Shown: piece after piece, positions 21,668-32,800 of the stretch | How the letters are laid out: each line of letters starts with the position of its first letter | Position numbering within the stretch: position 1 is the stretch's first letter | Origin: Hawksworthiomyces lignivorus | Taxonomy: Eukaryota > Ascomycota > Sordariomycetes > Ophiostomatales > Ophiostomataceae | Direction of reading: 5' to 3' | Assembly: GCA_002917075.1 (NCBI GenBank) | Contig: NTMA01000030.1 | Location: forward strand, 367,734 to 431,733 | DNA length: 64,000 nt | The notes under the pieces: generated by a model | Databases searched by the model: none | Told to the model about the DNA's origin: nothing | The model's input: only the letters and a program-made list of their open reading frames with translations | Made by a program: the position numbers and the translations under genes

Positions 21668-22582
21668 TTAGTTTGCAGATGTTGGACGCTGGGCTGTCGA
21701 TGCAGACGGTGCAGTCCTGGAGGCAGCATGCGTCTCAGCAGGACGGTCACGGGTGAGGCTGCTGTTTCTCAGAAACGGCCAGCGCACATCTTTGGCAGAA
21801 ACAGGCTGCAGTGGGAGTCGGGGCATCGATTTGCGCAACTTACCTCGGCGCTGCTCAGGCACCTGCGCGTTAGCAATCGTCAGGGGGGGAGAAGGAGGAA
21901 GAGGAGGGAGGGGAGAGAGAGGAGGAAGCCGCGGAGCAGTAGAAGCACAACTAGCGCCGGGGTCAGCGGTCTTGTCGATGTGCTGAGGTGTCACCCATGG
22001 CGTCAGTGGAATCTCTTGGAACTCGTCCGAGGCGGCGGCGGCAGCCGCATGCCATGCACCGGGGTCCTGGGGGAGCGGCCGCACAGCGGCCCATGTGAGG
22101 CGGACAGACGACGACGGCGCAGCCGGCTGCCTCGAACCAGACCATGGGTGCATGTTGACCGGCGCAGCGTTCGGCCTGCGCAGTGTATGCGGGACCGGAT
22201 GCCGAGAGGGTGGGCCACCGCTGGAGGGCTGCGACGGCTGGCCAGCGGTGCGGATGCGGCGCGCACTGCCGCCCTTGCACCTGCAGCAACACTCTCGCAT
22301 TTTCCAGCATGCAATTATCAAGGCAATAAGGACGATGCAAACACCAGCCAAGATCGGCAGCAGAGCCAGGATGCGGAGCGACATGTCTCTGGTGCTGCTG
22401 CTGAGAGCAGAAGCGACAGGAGGAGCTGTCTGTGCAGAGCTGGAGGGGCTCGCCAGCCGGATCGGCATGGTGGCAGCTGTTGGTGGGCGGAGTAGGCCCG
22501 TCTCAGTCGGCAGAGGGATGCCTGTGAAATTGATTTTTGGCATGGCGCTCTTGAGATGGTGTGTGCTGGCGATAGCAGGCAT
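21668..22582 (-). CDS. Single-pass membrane protein of unknown function
   Basis: I do not recognise the family. From the ATG at 22582 the protein has 304 residues. There is a short Ser/Ala/Pro-rich N-terminus, one strong membrane segment at about residues 70-92 (RILALLPILAGVCIVLIALI), then a Cys cluster CCCRC just inside (possible palmitoylation). A long cytosolic Pro/Ser/Arg-rich tail of about 200 residues follows, with proline runs such as LPPLSPLPPLPPSPP. The layout (short outside, one helix, long disordered inside) is that of many fungal Mid2/Wsc-like sensors, but there is no WSC domain, so this is only an analogy. The frame is open upstream to 22777, with other ATGs at 22732 and 22777. 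A TATA box at 22752-22759 makes those two less likely. Confidence 0.6.
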   Translation of the reverse strand: MPAIASTHHLKSAMPKINFTGIPLPTETGLLRPPTAATMPIRLASPSSSAQTAPPVASALSSSTRDMSLRILALLPILAGVCIVLIALIIACWKMRECCCRCKGGSARRIRTAGQPSQPSSGGPPSRHPVPHTLRRPNAAPVNMHPWSGSRQPAAPSSSVRLTWAAVRPLPQDPGAWHAAAAAASDEFQEIPLTPWVTPQHIDKTADPGASCASTAPRLPPLSPLPPLPPSPPLTIANAQVPEQRRGKLRKSMPRLPLQPVSAKDVRWPFLRNSSLTRDRPAETHAASRTAPSASTAQRPTSAN

Positions 22583-22751
22583 CTTGTCCACTGGCAGTGA
22601 TTTCTGACGTTCCTGCGTCAGAGTGTGTTGTAACCTAAGACTTGTAGGGGAAATCTGCCACCGAATTCGATGCCTGTGGTGTGGTGCCAAAAGGAACTGG
22701 GTGTACGAAGAACGGAAATTGAAAGTAGCCATGATGCTAGGCCTCGGTGCA

Positions 22752-22759
22752 TTTATATA
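22752..22759 (-). promoter_or_regulatory. TATA box of the membrane-protein gene
   Basis: On the minus strand this reads TATATAAA. It lies 170 nt upstream of the start codon I chose (22582) and only 20 nt upstream of the ATG at 22732. Confidence 0.45.
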
Positions 22760-23460
22760 GATCAAGTGGGCGCTCATTTGTTCACGGATGGACGCAATCT
22801 TAGCACATGAACAATTTCGACATGTTTCTACACCTTTATCTGTTGATGGACACTGCTCTGTTCAAGGACAAATGACAGAGAACCAAAAGAGAAAAGTAAC
22901 TTTGAACAACAATATCATCCGAAAGTGAGATTGACCTGGCTTGTACATGAGAATGTTCTTTTCTCTGTTCAGAGGTTCCCATGAACAGAGAGAGGCGGTA
23001 GAACACACGCAAGATGTATTTTTCGGCAACAAAAAGGCGCTGTTCATTCTACAAGTCGTATCTGCAGGCTGTGCATGCTATGTAACAACCAACACAGGAA
23101 CCAGGAACCACTAGTCCGGCATTCTATCATGAATCAGCCAAGTGCTTCACGAAGAGCTAGGTAGGAGCTATGGTTGAAAGACAAACAGTTAAGATACGGT
23201 CAATTTCTGTGATTGCAACGCAGATACAGCGCGAGTTCTCTGCGAGTCCTATTCTATTCTTCTCTACCCAAAACATGAGATACAATACAGATTCGCCTCG
23301 GTGTGTCGCTGCTAGATAACGCCGCCTCCTTTCCTCTCCTTTGCTTCGCGATGTGTGGTATTAGAAAACAAAAGTAGACATAAACGCCAAAAAAAAGAGA
23401 TGCTGAAAGAAAAGCCTCTCGCAGACTGCGTCCCACTCCCTTACCCTTCTTGTTCTTCTT
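22760..23460. other. Intergenic region between two minus-strand genes
   Basis: It contains the upstream promoter of the membrane-protein gene and the 3' flank of the btn1 gene. I see no coding potential. Confidence 0.4.
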
Positions 23461-25038
23461 CTAGCTCGGCCGGATCTGGCGGCACCAGTCGCGGCCGTGG
23501 CGGACCTGCCAGTCGCACAGGCCGACCTCGACGGCCATGCCGAGGAAGCCGGCGATGCAGATGCCGCCACTGTCGCTGACGGAGGTGGCGCCGAGGCTGA
23601 ACTCGCGGTCGGCGGGCGGGACGGACTCCATGATCTCGGCAAAGGTGTTGACGTAGACGGCGCCGCCGAGCAGGCCCTCCCAGAAGACGACGAGGAAAAC
23701 GAGGTAGACGGAGGGCAAGAAGGACTCGAAGAAGAGGGCCTGGGCGGCGAGCACGGCGAGGTTGGCGACCTGCAGCAGCGAGGGCGCGTACAGGTTGTGG
23801 ATGCGGTAGAAGGGGGTGGAGGAGCGCGAGATGAAGACGCCCAGCTGGTAGAGGAAGCCGTAGAAGGGGTAGAAGGCGCGGTACTCGGCAAAGGGCGACT
23901 GGTCCAGCGGGAAGAGCAGCGTGGGCGCGACGCCCTGGTTGATGGTGTACTCGGCGACGTAGACGAGCAGCAGCGGCAGCATGTAGGGGACGAAGAGGGC
24001 GCGGGCGCGGCGCAGGTTGGCGGCGAAGGAGGTGGCGCCGGCGTGCTGCTGCTGGCCATGGTGGTGGTGGTGGTGGTGGTGGTGGCGGTGCTGCAGCATG
24101 TCTTCCTCGTCGTCGTCGGCGGCGGCATACGCGGCGGCGGCGGCAGCCGGGCCCGAGCCGGGCTCCAGCAGGCTGGACGACATGGCGCCCGGCGCGGCCG
24201 CGGCCAGGCGCTCGTTCTCTGCGAAGATGATAGCGTCGTCTTCTTCTTGCGCGTCCATTTCCTCGTCGCCTGGAATCGACGCATAGGTGGCGCCGCGTCC
24301 GCCGCTCACCGCCGCCGCCGCCGCCGCCGCCCGCTGCTCTTTTGGACGAGCAGCAGCGGCGGCGGCGCCGTGCTGGCGCTGGTGCTCGCGCAGCACGCCG
24401 CGCGGGAGGATGGCAAAGAAGCTGGCGAGCATGACGAGGGGCAGCACGGCGGAGGCCAGCAGGCTGGCGCGCACGGAGAAGCCCCACCAGTCGGTCAGCA
24501 GGACGTAGAGGCCGGCGCCGACGAGGCCGGCGGCGCCGGTGCCGCTGCCCCAGGCGGCCAAGCTGAGCGGGCCGTAGTAGTGGGTGAGGCCGAGGAAGCT
24601 CAGCTCGCCGCCGCCGCTGCTGAAGCTGGCGAGCACGACGCCCAGCAGCTTGGTGGCGATGCTGGCACTGGGCGGCGCCGTGGCGACGAGCAGCATGCCG
24701 GCCGAGGACAGCGCGACGAAGAGCGGCACGCGCGCGGCGTAGGGCACGCGGTGGATGAAGTAGGGGGCGACCAGCTTGGTGGCAAAGGACGGCAGCACGT
24801 CGGCGAGCAGCACGACGCCCTTGGGAACGGTGCCCACCAAGTCCTGGGCGGCAGAGAGGATGATCACGTAGAGCACGTTGTTGATCAGGCCAAACAGCCA
24901 GAACGAGACGAACACGGCGCCCCGGCCGCCAAAGAGGCCCTTCAGGCGAGCCCGGTACAGCGCCCAGGACGACGCCGGCGAGCCTGGCAGGGGCAGCAGG
25001 AGGCCAGAGGACGATGGCGAGCGCGACATGGCTGGCAT
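23461..25038 (-). CDS. btn1: Battenin/CLN3-family vacuolar membrane protein Btn1
   Basis: A 525-residue intronless protein of the CLN3/battenin family, multi-pass proteins of the vacuole/lysosome that influence vacuolar pH and basic amino-acid balance. Family marks include [24 protein letters not shown] near the N-terminus, the [12 protein letters not shown] segment, [33 protein letters not shown], and the end [23 protein letters not shown]. About 10-11 hydrophobic segments are visible. Between the two halves (about residues 215-340) is a long loop absent from most relatives. It is Ala- and Asp/Glu-rich and includes QEEDDAIIF and a run of nine histidines near residue 320. Start: ATG 25038, with a second in-frame ATG three codons later. 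A 583-codon antisense frame covers the gene, but it reflects strong GC-ending codon bias. The gene is head to head with the ceramidase gene. Confidence 0.93.
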   Translation of the reverse strand: MPAMSRSPSSSGLLLPLPGSPASSWALYRARLKGLFGGRGAVFVSFWLFGLINNVLYVIILSAAQDLVGTVPKGVVLLADVLPSFATKLVAPYFIHRVPYAARVPLFVALSSAGMLLVATAPPSASIATKLLGVVLASFSSGGGELSFLGLTHYYGPLSLAAWGSGTGAAGLVGAGLYVLLTDWWGFSVRASLLASAVLPLVMLASFFAILPRGVLREHQRQHGAAAAAARPKEQRAAAAAAAVSGGRGATYASIPGDEEMDAQEEDDAIIFAENERLAAAAPGAMSSSLLEPGSGPAAAAAAYAAADDDEEDMLQHRHHHHHHHHHGQQQHAGATSFAANLRRARALFVPYMLPLLLVYVAEYTINQGVAPTLLFPLDQSPFAEYRAFYPFYGFLYQLGVFISRSSTPFYRIHNLYAPSLLQVANLAVLAAQALFFESFLPSVYLVFLVVFWEGLLGGAVYVNTFAEIMESVPPADREFSLGATSVSDSGGICIAGFLGMAVEVGLCDWQVRHGRDWCRQIRPS

Positions 25039-26352
25039 GGCATGGGCGCGCGGACAGCGCTACACTTGCACAAATACAGAAAGAAAGTCGGTGAGAAGGC
25101 CCGGCTGTCCTGTCGGATTCATCACCGAGGCCGACGTGATGCTGAAGAAAGCCAATTGAGACCGGCAGGCAGCGTTTTGGTGTACCGAGAAGGTGTCGCG
25201 TGCACTGACGTAGTCAGGCGGCAGGAACAGTTTAATGCGGATCCCTAGACAGCCGTTGCAGGCGATAAGGCTCTGTGACAACTGATACAGGGCTATGATT
25301 GGCTAGTTCTCTGGATAGGACCTGGAGCTCCAGCGACCGCCTTGGCTGTCCTAATTATGGACAGGGTTGCACCACCGGCGAGCCACCGGCCCTCGAGCGC
25401 CGGCGAGCCAAAACGGCTTCGTTCTCAAAGGGGATATTCTTCCATAGCCTCTCTGTCAATACGAGCCTCTGAATCTTGTCTTTTTTTGCCTCGTTCGTCA
25501 TTCACCCTCAAGGGTTGCGCAAACATCGTGTTCCTTTGAGAAGCAACACGTGATTTTCACAAGCTAAAAAATTATGGTTACAGAAGGGACAACAGCCGTG
25601 GGAGGCAGATCGAGGCAGTGCAAAGCACAAACATGGCCAGGCGGGCCAGGCTATTGTAGGCAGCCGCAATTCAGCAAAAGGCCAGGCCATTCCAGGCAGC
25701 TCAAGCGGTCCATGCAGCCCAAAGCAGCTCAAAGCAGCCGGAGCAATCAAACAACATCCCTCGCCAACCGTAAGATGGTCCCCGCCTCTGCATCGTCTTG
25801 GACCTCTTAGCTCTCTTAGCTTTTGCTCGTCTTGACCGAGGCATCTCTTACCACTCCGTTTCTTTTTATAGCTTCTGCGCTGTCTGCCCATTTTTGTGCG
25901 GTTTCTCTCTTTTGTATATCTCTCTCTCCGGCCTATTTCGTGGGACCTCTTTGCTGTTATTTAAGCACCTTTCTTTCCGGCTGAAAGAGAACGGAAATAG
26001 AATTGTTCCTTGTGCAAGCCTCTTCACCGCCGCATGATCTGAGAGAGAGAGAGTGAGAGAAGGGGAGAAAAGAAGAGAGAGATATTGAACGAATTTGGTG
26101 CAAGCCAACAAAAAAAAAAAAAAAAAAAAAAAAAAAAGCCATCGAACGAGAGCTTGGTCCCTTAGGCCCCACCAAACCGAAAAGCTACCGCTCTTCCAGT
26201 GGCCTCCACACGTGGAGCTAAGCAACAGCTCACCTCTAACCCAAGCCGTTTTCTCTTTTAAGCTTGTCTTTACTTCCAACAAAGTCCGCAGACGTCGAGT
26301 ACGACACCCCCCCTCCCCAACAACTTTTGCTATCACCGCTTCCTTTTGCACA
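25039..26352. promoter_or_regulatory. Divergent promoter between btn1 and the ceramidase gene
   Basis: This 1.3-kb stretch separates two divergent genes. It holds CACGTG boxes at 25547-25552 and 26209-26214, a GA-rich tract near 26040-26090 and a run of 28 A at 26110-26137. No gene is seen. The C/T-rich 26270-26350 part is probably the ceramidase leader. Confidence 0.5.
26110..26137. repeat. Homopolymer of 28 A
   Basis: An uninterrupted A run lies about 215 nt upstream of the ceramidase start. Its length is prone to sequencing error. Confidence 0.9.
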
Positions 26353-27428
26353 ATGGGCCACCACAACCGTCACTATTCCGGCGATCCCTACGCCGCCGCG
26401 GGCGTCTGGGGCTCGCCGACCAGCACAGCCAAGTGAGTTGTGTTTGCTCGTCTGTTCTGTCCGCTGAAGCGAGATGAAAATTTGGCAAGACTGGGATTCA
26501 GTCCAACCGCTCGTTTGTGCTCTCTTCCAAGTCACATATTCTTACAATTTTTCTTTTCTTTGACAGCTTCTGCGAAGAGGACTATGCTATTACGCTGTAC
26601 ATCGCCGAGTTTATGAACACGGTGACGAACCTTGCCTACAGTAGGTCGCCTCTTCCCCGCCTTCCTGTGCAGCTGTGCCAGGGAGGCACCTGCTTTTTTT
26701 TTTTATTGGCGGTGCTTTTTTTCGCTCATGCTAACCTTTACAAAGTCTACTTTGCCATCCGGTACCCCAGCGCGCCGCCCAAGCTGGCGGCCAGCAGCGA
26801 GAAGGCCGGCAGCAGCAAGACCCCTGCGGCGGCGGCGCAGCCCTCGTGGACGCGCCCCGACTTCTTTGCCGTGTCGCTGTGGGTCCTGGGCATCTTCTCG
26901 TTCGTGTTCCACGCCACGCTCAAGCACAGCACCCAGTACGGCGACGAGCTGTCCATGCTGGTGCTGGGCGGCGCGCTGCTGCGGGGCGGCTGGCCGCGGA
27001 GCCGCACCGCCGCCTGGGCCAGCGCCGCCGCCGTCGTCGCCGCCTCGGCGTTTTATCTGCGCACCGGCCAGATCCTGCACCACGTCTACGCCTTTGACAG
27101 CATGCTCATCGTCGTCGGCGCCCGCACCCTGTACCTCATCTTTCTGCGGGACCGACAGCAGCTGGCGTCTGCCACCGGTCCCGACGCCGAGCTGCGCCGC
27201 AAGAAGCAGCTCGCCTACTTTGGCCGCTTCCTCTCCGCCCTGGCCGTGCTGGCCTTTGGCTACTTTTTGTGGAACGTCGACCTGGAGCTGTGCGCCGACT
27301 TGCGGCGCCTGCGCGGCCAGATGGGCCTGCCGGGTGCCTTCCTGCTCGAGCTGCACGGCTGGTGGCACGTCCTGACCGCCCTCGGAGCCAGCCTATACAT
27401 CCGCCTCCTGCGGGACCTCAGCCCATAG
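26353..27428 (+). CDS. Alkaline ceramidase (YPC1/YDC1/ACER family)
   Basis: Three exons (26353-26432, 26567-26640, 26746-27428) give a 278-residue protein. The introns have GTGAGT...GACAG and GTAGGT...CAAAG borders, the second with a GCTAAC branch. The family are seven-helix ER/Golgi membrane enzymes that split ceramide into sphingoid base and fatty acid. Visible family motifs are FCEEDYAITLYIAEFMNTVTNLAY near residue 27, FSFVFHATLKHSTQYGDELSM (Ser, zinc-ligand His, Asp), and LELHGWWHVLTALGAS near the C-terminus, whose HGWWH pair gives the other two zinc ligands. It cannot be assigned to Ypc1 (phytoceramide) or Ydc1 (dihydroceramide) by eye. A Pro/Ala/Ser-rich insert of about 25 residues follows the first helix. 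It shares a divergent promoter with btn1 and is tail to tail with the SGNH-like gene. Confidence 0.92.
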
Positions 27429-27940
27429 CCGAGGGCAAAGAGAATCGGCAGACAGCTTGCTAACTTTGGAGAATCGCACATATGTGCGTGTTCAAGACGA
27501 CTACCAGAATGTATGTGTGGCAAAGGACACATTGGATAGAAGTGTCGCTGCCAAAACGAGATACCCAGTTGAACTATGTATTTGTGTTCGTTGTTCAGAC
27601 ATGATATATACAGCATAGATGAATGGACTTTCGAGAACAACAAAAAGACAGATATCCAAACCCAGACACAGACCTAAAAGGGATATACCCAAACCATCCC
27701 CTTTTTAAGACCTTGTAGAACGCCGACTCGTGCAATAGACGCGCGAATGAGACTCTCTCCCCCAATAAGAAAATGAAACGAAACCGCGGGAATTGTTGCT
27801 TCTTCCCATATGTAGATATAATACAACCACATGCCAAAATTAAAACCAGAAAGAAACAAAACAAACTGGCTTATATGCCGGGTATGCTGGAAAAAAAAAA
27901 AAAAAGGCTAAACAAAGCAGACAAGATCATGGGATCATTG
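27429..27940. other. Tail-to-tail intergenic region
   Basis: Shared 3' flanks of the convergent ceramidase (+) and SGNH-like (-) genes. AT-richer, with a 16-base A run near 27890 and no gene. Confidence 0.45.
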
Positions 27941-29895
27941 TTATGAAAGATAATAGTCTTTCCATAATCCAGGCTTCCGGTCGCTGTCGAAACCGGATGT
28001 CCGAGTCTTCTCCCACGAAGCACGGGTGTCCCGGTTCGCTCGCAAGATGCCAGCTGACAGCCTGCCAACTTCCTCAATAGCGCGCTGTCCCAGGCTGAAC
28101 GGGGTAAAAAAGAGGTGATTATCTGGCTGGTCGCAGACCCGTTGCTCTTCCGCGGCGGGTTCTTCTCTTTTTGCTGGCTTGAAGCTGAGCTTTCCGTCGT
28201 CTTCTAGGGAGCTAGAGGATGAAGCAGATGAAGCAGATGTAGCAACCGCCGTGGCAGCCGCAAAGGCCCCAGATATCTCTTTGTTCGTGGTCTCGGTGAC
28301 CATTGTAACGGAGGGGAGGTCCGAGATGTTCTTTGGGCTGGCCAAGGCGAGACATGGTTTGTCGACCTCCAAGAAGCTTTCTGAGTCGGAGAACGAGCCG
28401 AAGCCTTTCTTGTCCGCGAGTCCACGCGTCTGCATCTGGCCATCGATGATGATGTCCATAACGTAGTCCGCAAACCGGAAGATGATGCCGTCCCGATAGA
28501 GCGTCGGTGCTGCGCTTTCGCCAGCAACAGGCTCGCCGCGACGCTTCTTGGCCGAGATATTTGGTGGTGGAGAGGCCGCCTTTTTCTTATCGTCCTCTGT
28601 GGCTGCATCAGCATCGAGCTGAGCCCCATCACCTGGATGCACGACCGTGGCGTTCATTTTTGTCCACTCATCCGTCTTTGCAACCACAAAGTCATTCCAC
28701 TTTTTTGTTAAGCGCACCGCGTTTCGCAGCTCCTCCGACTTGGTGTGCCGTTCTGGAACGTCTGATCGGTTAAGGTGCCATCCCGGAACGAGAGTCGGGT
28801 CAAATAAGAGCGGAATCACGACACGGAACGGCTCCGAAGAAGAGTCTTCCCACGGCAATTGGGCTGTCTCGCCACTGCGAGAAAGCCGCCTCGTGGCGTT
28901 GCCGTCTGCGGCTGCCTCACCCAGAGGTGTCGCAGTATAATTCGAATACGCCACGGAGTTGGCATCGTGGGCGGCATTGTACAGAATTTCAACGTTGGCG
29001 AAGATGTCAGAGACAATGGACACCAGCATGTTCTCTGCCTTGCCATAGGGGAACGCAGCCATGGACCATATATCCCACATGCCGACGGAAAAGACCCAGA
29101 TGGTTTCCTTGGGCGGGCGCTGAGGTGCAGGCTGGCCAAGGAAGGCCGTGACTTGGGACGTCAAATCGGGCACCTTCCAGGTGATAGGATACATGGTAGA
29201 TAGGAAAGTGAAGTCGTCTGCCGGTGCCTTACCCTTTGACTCCATCAAAATGTCTTCCATTGTCGTAGCGTATAGAGAATTGCTGGCGAGAGAACGCTGA
29301 GGATAATCGAGTGCTGGAATATATGAATGATATGTCGTACAGCCCAACTAATATAGTTAGAGAGGTTGCTCATGCTTCTGAGATTCTGCCACCGGAATAA
29401 AAGCAAAAAACACAGTTAGAAGGGACAGTTACAAACCTCGATGCACAGCTCCTTTGTCCATGAGGTGCCATTATTTGCGCCATGTACAGTGCTGTTTGGA
29501 AGGCTGTGCCATATTGACGTTGCAATGTCGTTCTCGCCAAAGACGACAATACGGAGACCTCCACCTACCTCCGCGTCATGGACATTGTTGTCGCCCGGTG
29601 GTGGAAGGGGCCGTCTTTCGCCGGATCCGGGTCGGATCTTCCAGAGGTGACTTGTGCTGCTAGCTATGGTGTCGGACAAGCCCTCCGGCAGGCACCTGGT
29701 GATGAGGAGCATAGACGACAGCAGAATGGCGAGATAGAAAAGCAGCTTTGGCCCATAGCGGGTGACGCGGAAGAAGAAGAAGTTGAGCAAAGGGACAATG
29801 CCATATCGTACGTAACCATCTTGCTTGTGGCTGGGAGGATGCGCAGAGACTGCAGGTTTGGGCGAGTCATGGTTGCCGGCACCTACGGCCAGCAT
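27941..29895 (-). CDS. Membrane-anchored protein with SGNH-hydrolase-like motifs
   Basis: Two exons (29895-29437 and 29347-27941), separated by an 89-nt phase-0 intron (GTTTGT...TATTAG with CTAACTAT near its end), give 621 residues. Residues about 50-67 (KLLFYLAILLSSMLLIT) form one membrane anchor after a 49-residue N-terminus. The large remainder would lie in the secretory lumen, and it has several Asn-x-Ser/Thr sites. LRIVVFGENDIATS (about 114-127) and VFSVGMWDIWSMA resemble blocks I and III of SGNH/GDSL hydrolases. The expected catalytic Ser and the block III Asn are not in the standard places, so enzyme activity is uncertain. The C-terminal third has a Lys-rich stretch and a Ser/Ala-rich stretch. 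The ATG at 29895 was chosen because it begins the conserved-looking part; the frame extends to 29991. Confidence 0.75.
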
Positions 29896-32800
29896 GGTGA
29901 GAGAGAAAGAAGAGGCGGAGAGGAAACCAGATGAGATGTGAGAAGGGGAGAAGAGAGGAGAGTTTTGGCGAGAGAGAGAGAGAGAGCACAAGCAGATTCA
30001 CAAAATGCCCATTCAGAAATCGTACCCAGGCTTCAAGACAAGAGATTGCAGGACCCCAATACCTAAATACCCACAAACAAGCCGTAGACCGTTTGGATTT
30101 GGTTTCGAAGGTAAATCGTTCTGATGATTCATGAAATACAGCAAGTTTAAATGAACGGAAGAGAAAAAGAAAAGAAAAGAAAAAAAGAAAGAAAGGAAAA
30201 AAAAAAGCCAAGACAATCTGCGGTCAGTCGCTGAGATGATGGTCGGATGTAATCGCGAATGCCAGTCAGCCAAGGACGGTTGATTTTCAACGGAGCGGGA
30301 GCGTTGCCAAGGGAAAGCCGCAGAGCGAAAAATGCGAGCTCATGCAGGAAGATGCGAAAGGTTCCGGTGGGCGAAGAGGAAAACAAAGTAAGGGACAGGC
30401 CGAAGATTGGCTTGTGAGATTTGCCAGCGACGAAATCAATGTAGGCGATTGGAAAGAGAATTATGTTGGTCACCTTCCACTTTAATCTTGGCAATTTTTT
30501 GTTTGAATTCTGAAAATGGCAATGGTCCTCGTGTCTAAAGCCGTGCAATAAGACGATCAACAAGTTTATTATTCTAGCTGGTGAAACAAGAGAAGGGCTG
30601 GGGGCAGTATTCTGGCGTTTTTTGTGGCACCGGCTTGGCAGATCGGAGGTGAGAGAGATGCCAAGCGATGATGGATGCCAAGAAAAAAAAGAAGACTTGG
30701 AAGAGGAACGGATTGGGTGGTGGTGGCGGCGTTAGTGGGCTTAGGGGAGGGGGGGGGGAAGGCGAAGAAAACAAGAACGCAGACCACCTGTAATACTCCG
30801 TACCAGAACGTATGTTTAGTGGTAGCAGCAGTAGTGGGGAGGGGGATGGGATCGGGCTGGTGGTTAGCCGGAAACCCGATGTGTGTGAGAAGGCTGACGC
30901 AGACGTGCAAGGAAAGGAACAGAGGACGAGCACGAATAGCAGACAGAAGAGGACAAAGGGAGCGATACAGAGAGAGTAAATAGAAAGAATGAGGCAGAAC
31001 TGAACTGGGGGGAGTAGGGGGGAGTAGTTACATAGAAGACTGAAAGAGCGAAACAAAACGAGATGAGTGATGCACAAAAAGGGGAAAAGCAGCGAAAGGT
31101 AAGGAAAAAGGAGAAAAAGGAAATGAAGCTGAGGTAACATACGCAATCCTTCTGGGGGGGGAGGGGGGGAGGGGATGGGGTGGTTGTGGAGGGAAGGACA
31201 GCGTCGACAGCGCAAGAAGAAAAAAAAAAAAGACGACCGCCAAAGCGCGTCAGAACCACAAATCTCCGCCAAGGGTATACGTACAACGTCTAACTCCAAA
31301 CTCCGTACTTTGTTGCGATCGAATAAGCCTTACCACGTAAGAGCTATTCAAGGACACAAATACAGAGTATATTCTGCTACATAGGGCGAGGCTAGACAAA
31401 GGTCAGTGGCTATGAGGTGACATTAGCATGCCTGTGTGCACCTAACGTGTATGTTTGCAATCCCTTGTCTTTCTTCTTCTGTTTCAATTGATGGCGGCAA
31501 GCCACGCAAAAAGGCAAATCAAGCACAAAGAGACCCTATCCCTACTACTGAACTGCATATTCGCAAGCTGTTCCCGCCGAGGAGGACGAGGTGAAACCCC
31601 AACTCGTCGCCAGCAACCGGGACGGTGGCTCAGTCAATCCAATCCCATTCTCTCCTTCGTCTGGACTGAATAGAGTCGCTTATGCATATCTATGCATATA
31701 AATAACTTTGCCCATGAAGTCGCCCCCGTCACGAGACAACAATAGAACAATCTACAAACAATCTACGAAAAGTAAGACTCGCTGCCCCCCGTGCGCGGTA
31801 GACGAAGAAGCGTTCTCAGCCTCTTCGTTATTAGAACACTATATTAGTAGTATTAGTAGTATTAGTAGTATAAGTGGTATTAGTGGTATTATATTACGTA
31901 TTATTCTGTTAAACTTAAAACAAACCTGCTGTTGCTTGGAGCTGGTCTGGCCCTATATTTTCCCAAAGCCGGTAGTCTGTTCCCCACCGACAACAAGTAG
32001 AGACTCGTCAGCCAGTGGGTCCAGCGCCTGCCGTCTTGGCGATGCGGCACAAAAATTTTTTTGGGGTGGAGGAGAGGACGATCTCAACTGATAACTGTGC
32101 AGTAGTGGATGTTCTGGCCGCTCGACTCTGGCGGTGTCGTTCGCGCCCCTTCGGCTAGGCTTTCTTGTCTGCATGAGTAAGTGAAGTGAACAAAAACAAA
32201 GGGGATTTTATTATTTGAATCTGGTTAATCGTTTTACGTCTGTTTGGCCCTCTTTCCCTTTGCCTCTTGTTTCCTCCGCAAAATTGTTCAGTATTAGAAA
32301 CAAAGGCACTGCAGATCTGTCGACGGCTAGCGAGCAAGTAGCCGTTTTTGGCAGGTATCGTCTCCAACATTTCACGGTGCACAGCAGTAACTAGAAACGC
32401 CGGTCCCGCCCATTTCGCAACGGTAGCCACCAATGCCAGAAAGCAGGGGAAAACTCCTGTCGCGTGCTCCTCTCCGGGATTAGGGAACTCTTTGCCATGG
32501 AAATACAGGTTGTCGCAACACAATTTTACTTTGCATCTTGCCCTGGACTGGTTGCGACATACGCAAAGTTTGTACGAGTACATGGCAGCAGCAACAGTTG
32601 AGTCCTATAATTAAATTAGATGAAAAGGCCTGAGAGAACCATCTTCCCCTGCTCGCCTTTGCCAGGCACAATAAAAACAAGCAATGCAGGGGAATCAGTG
32701 AGCAAACCGTGTAGGACAACAAGAGATCTCCCGCTCGAATCCGCCTCTCTATTGGTCTAGCAATCTGATTCTGCACATTCCTCTTCGTTCCTTGTTTCAG

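Noticed and set aside
21650..22495. 281-codon plus-strand frame opposite the membrane-protein gene
   Set aside because: It is Arg/Ser-rich without any domain. The minus strand has a clear membrane helix, Cys cluster and TATA box.
23497..25248. 583-codon plus-strand frame antisense to btn1
   Set aside because: It is Gly/Glu/Arg/Asp low-complexity, as expected from the complement of GC-biased codons in btn1, and has no domain. btn1 on the other strand is a clear CLN3 homologue.
30574..31299. 241-codon minus-strand frame that looks like a membrane protein
   Set aside because: Hydrophobicity comes from C/T-rich DNA (Phe/Leu/Ser/Pro runs). Neighbouring frames look alike, so it is a composition artefact.
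32155..32583. 142-codon minus-strand frame in the 30-34 kb gap
   Set aside because: A plus-strand frame overlaps it. There is no family match, start context or splice evidence.
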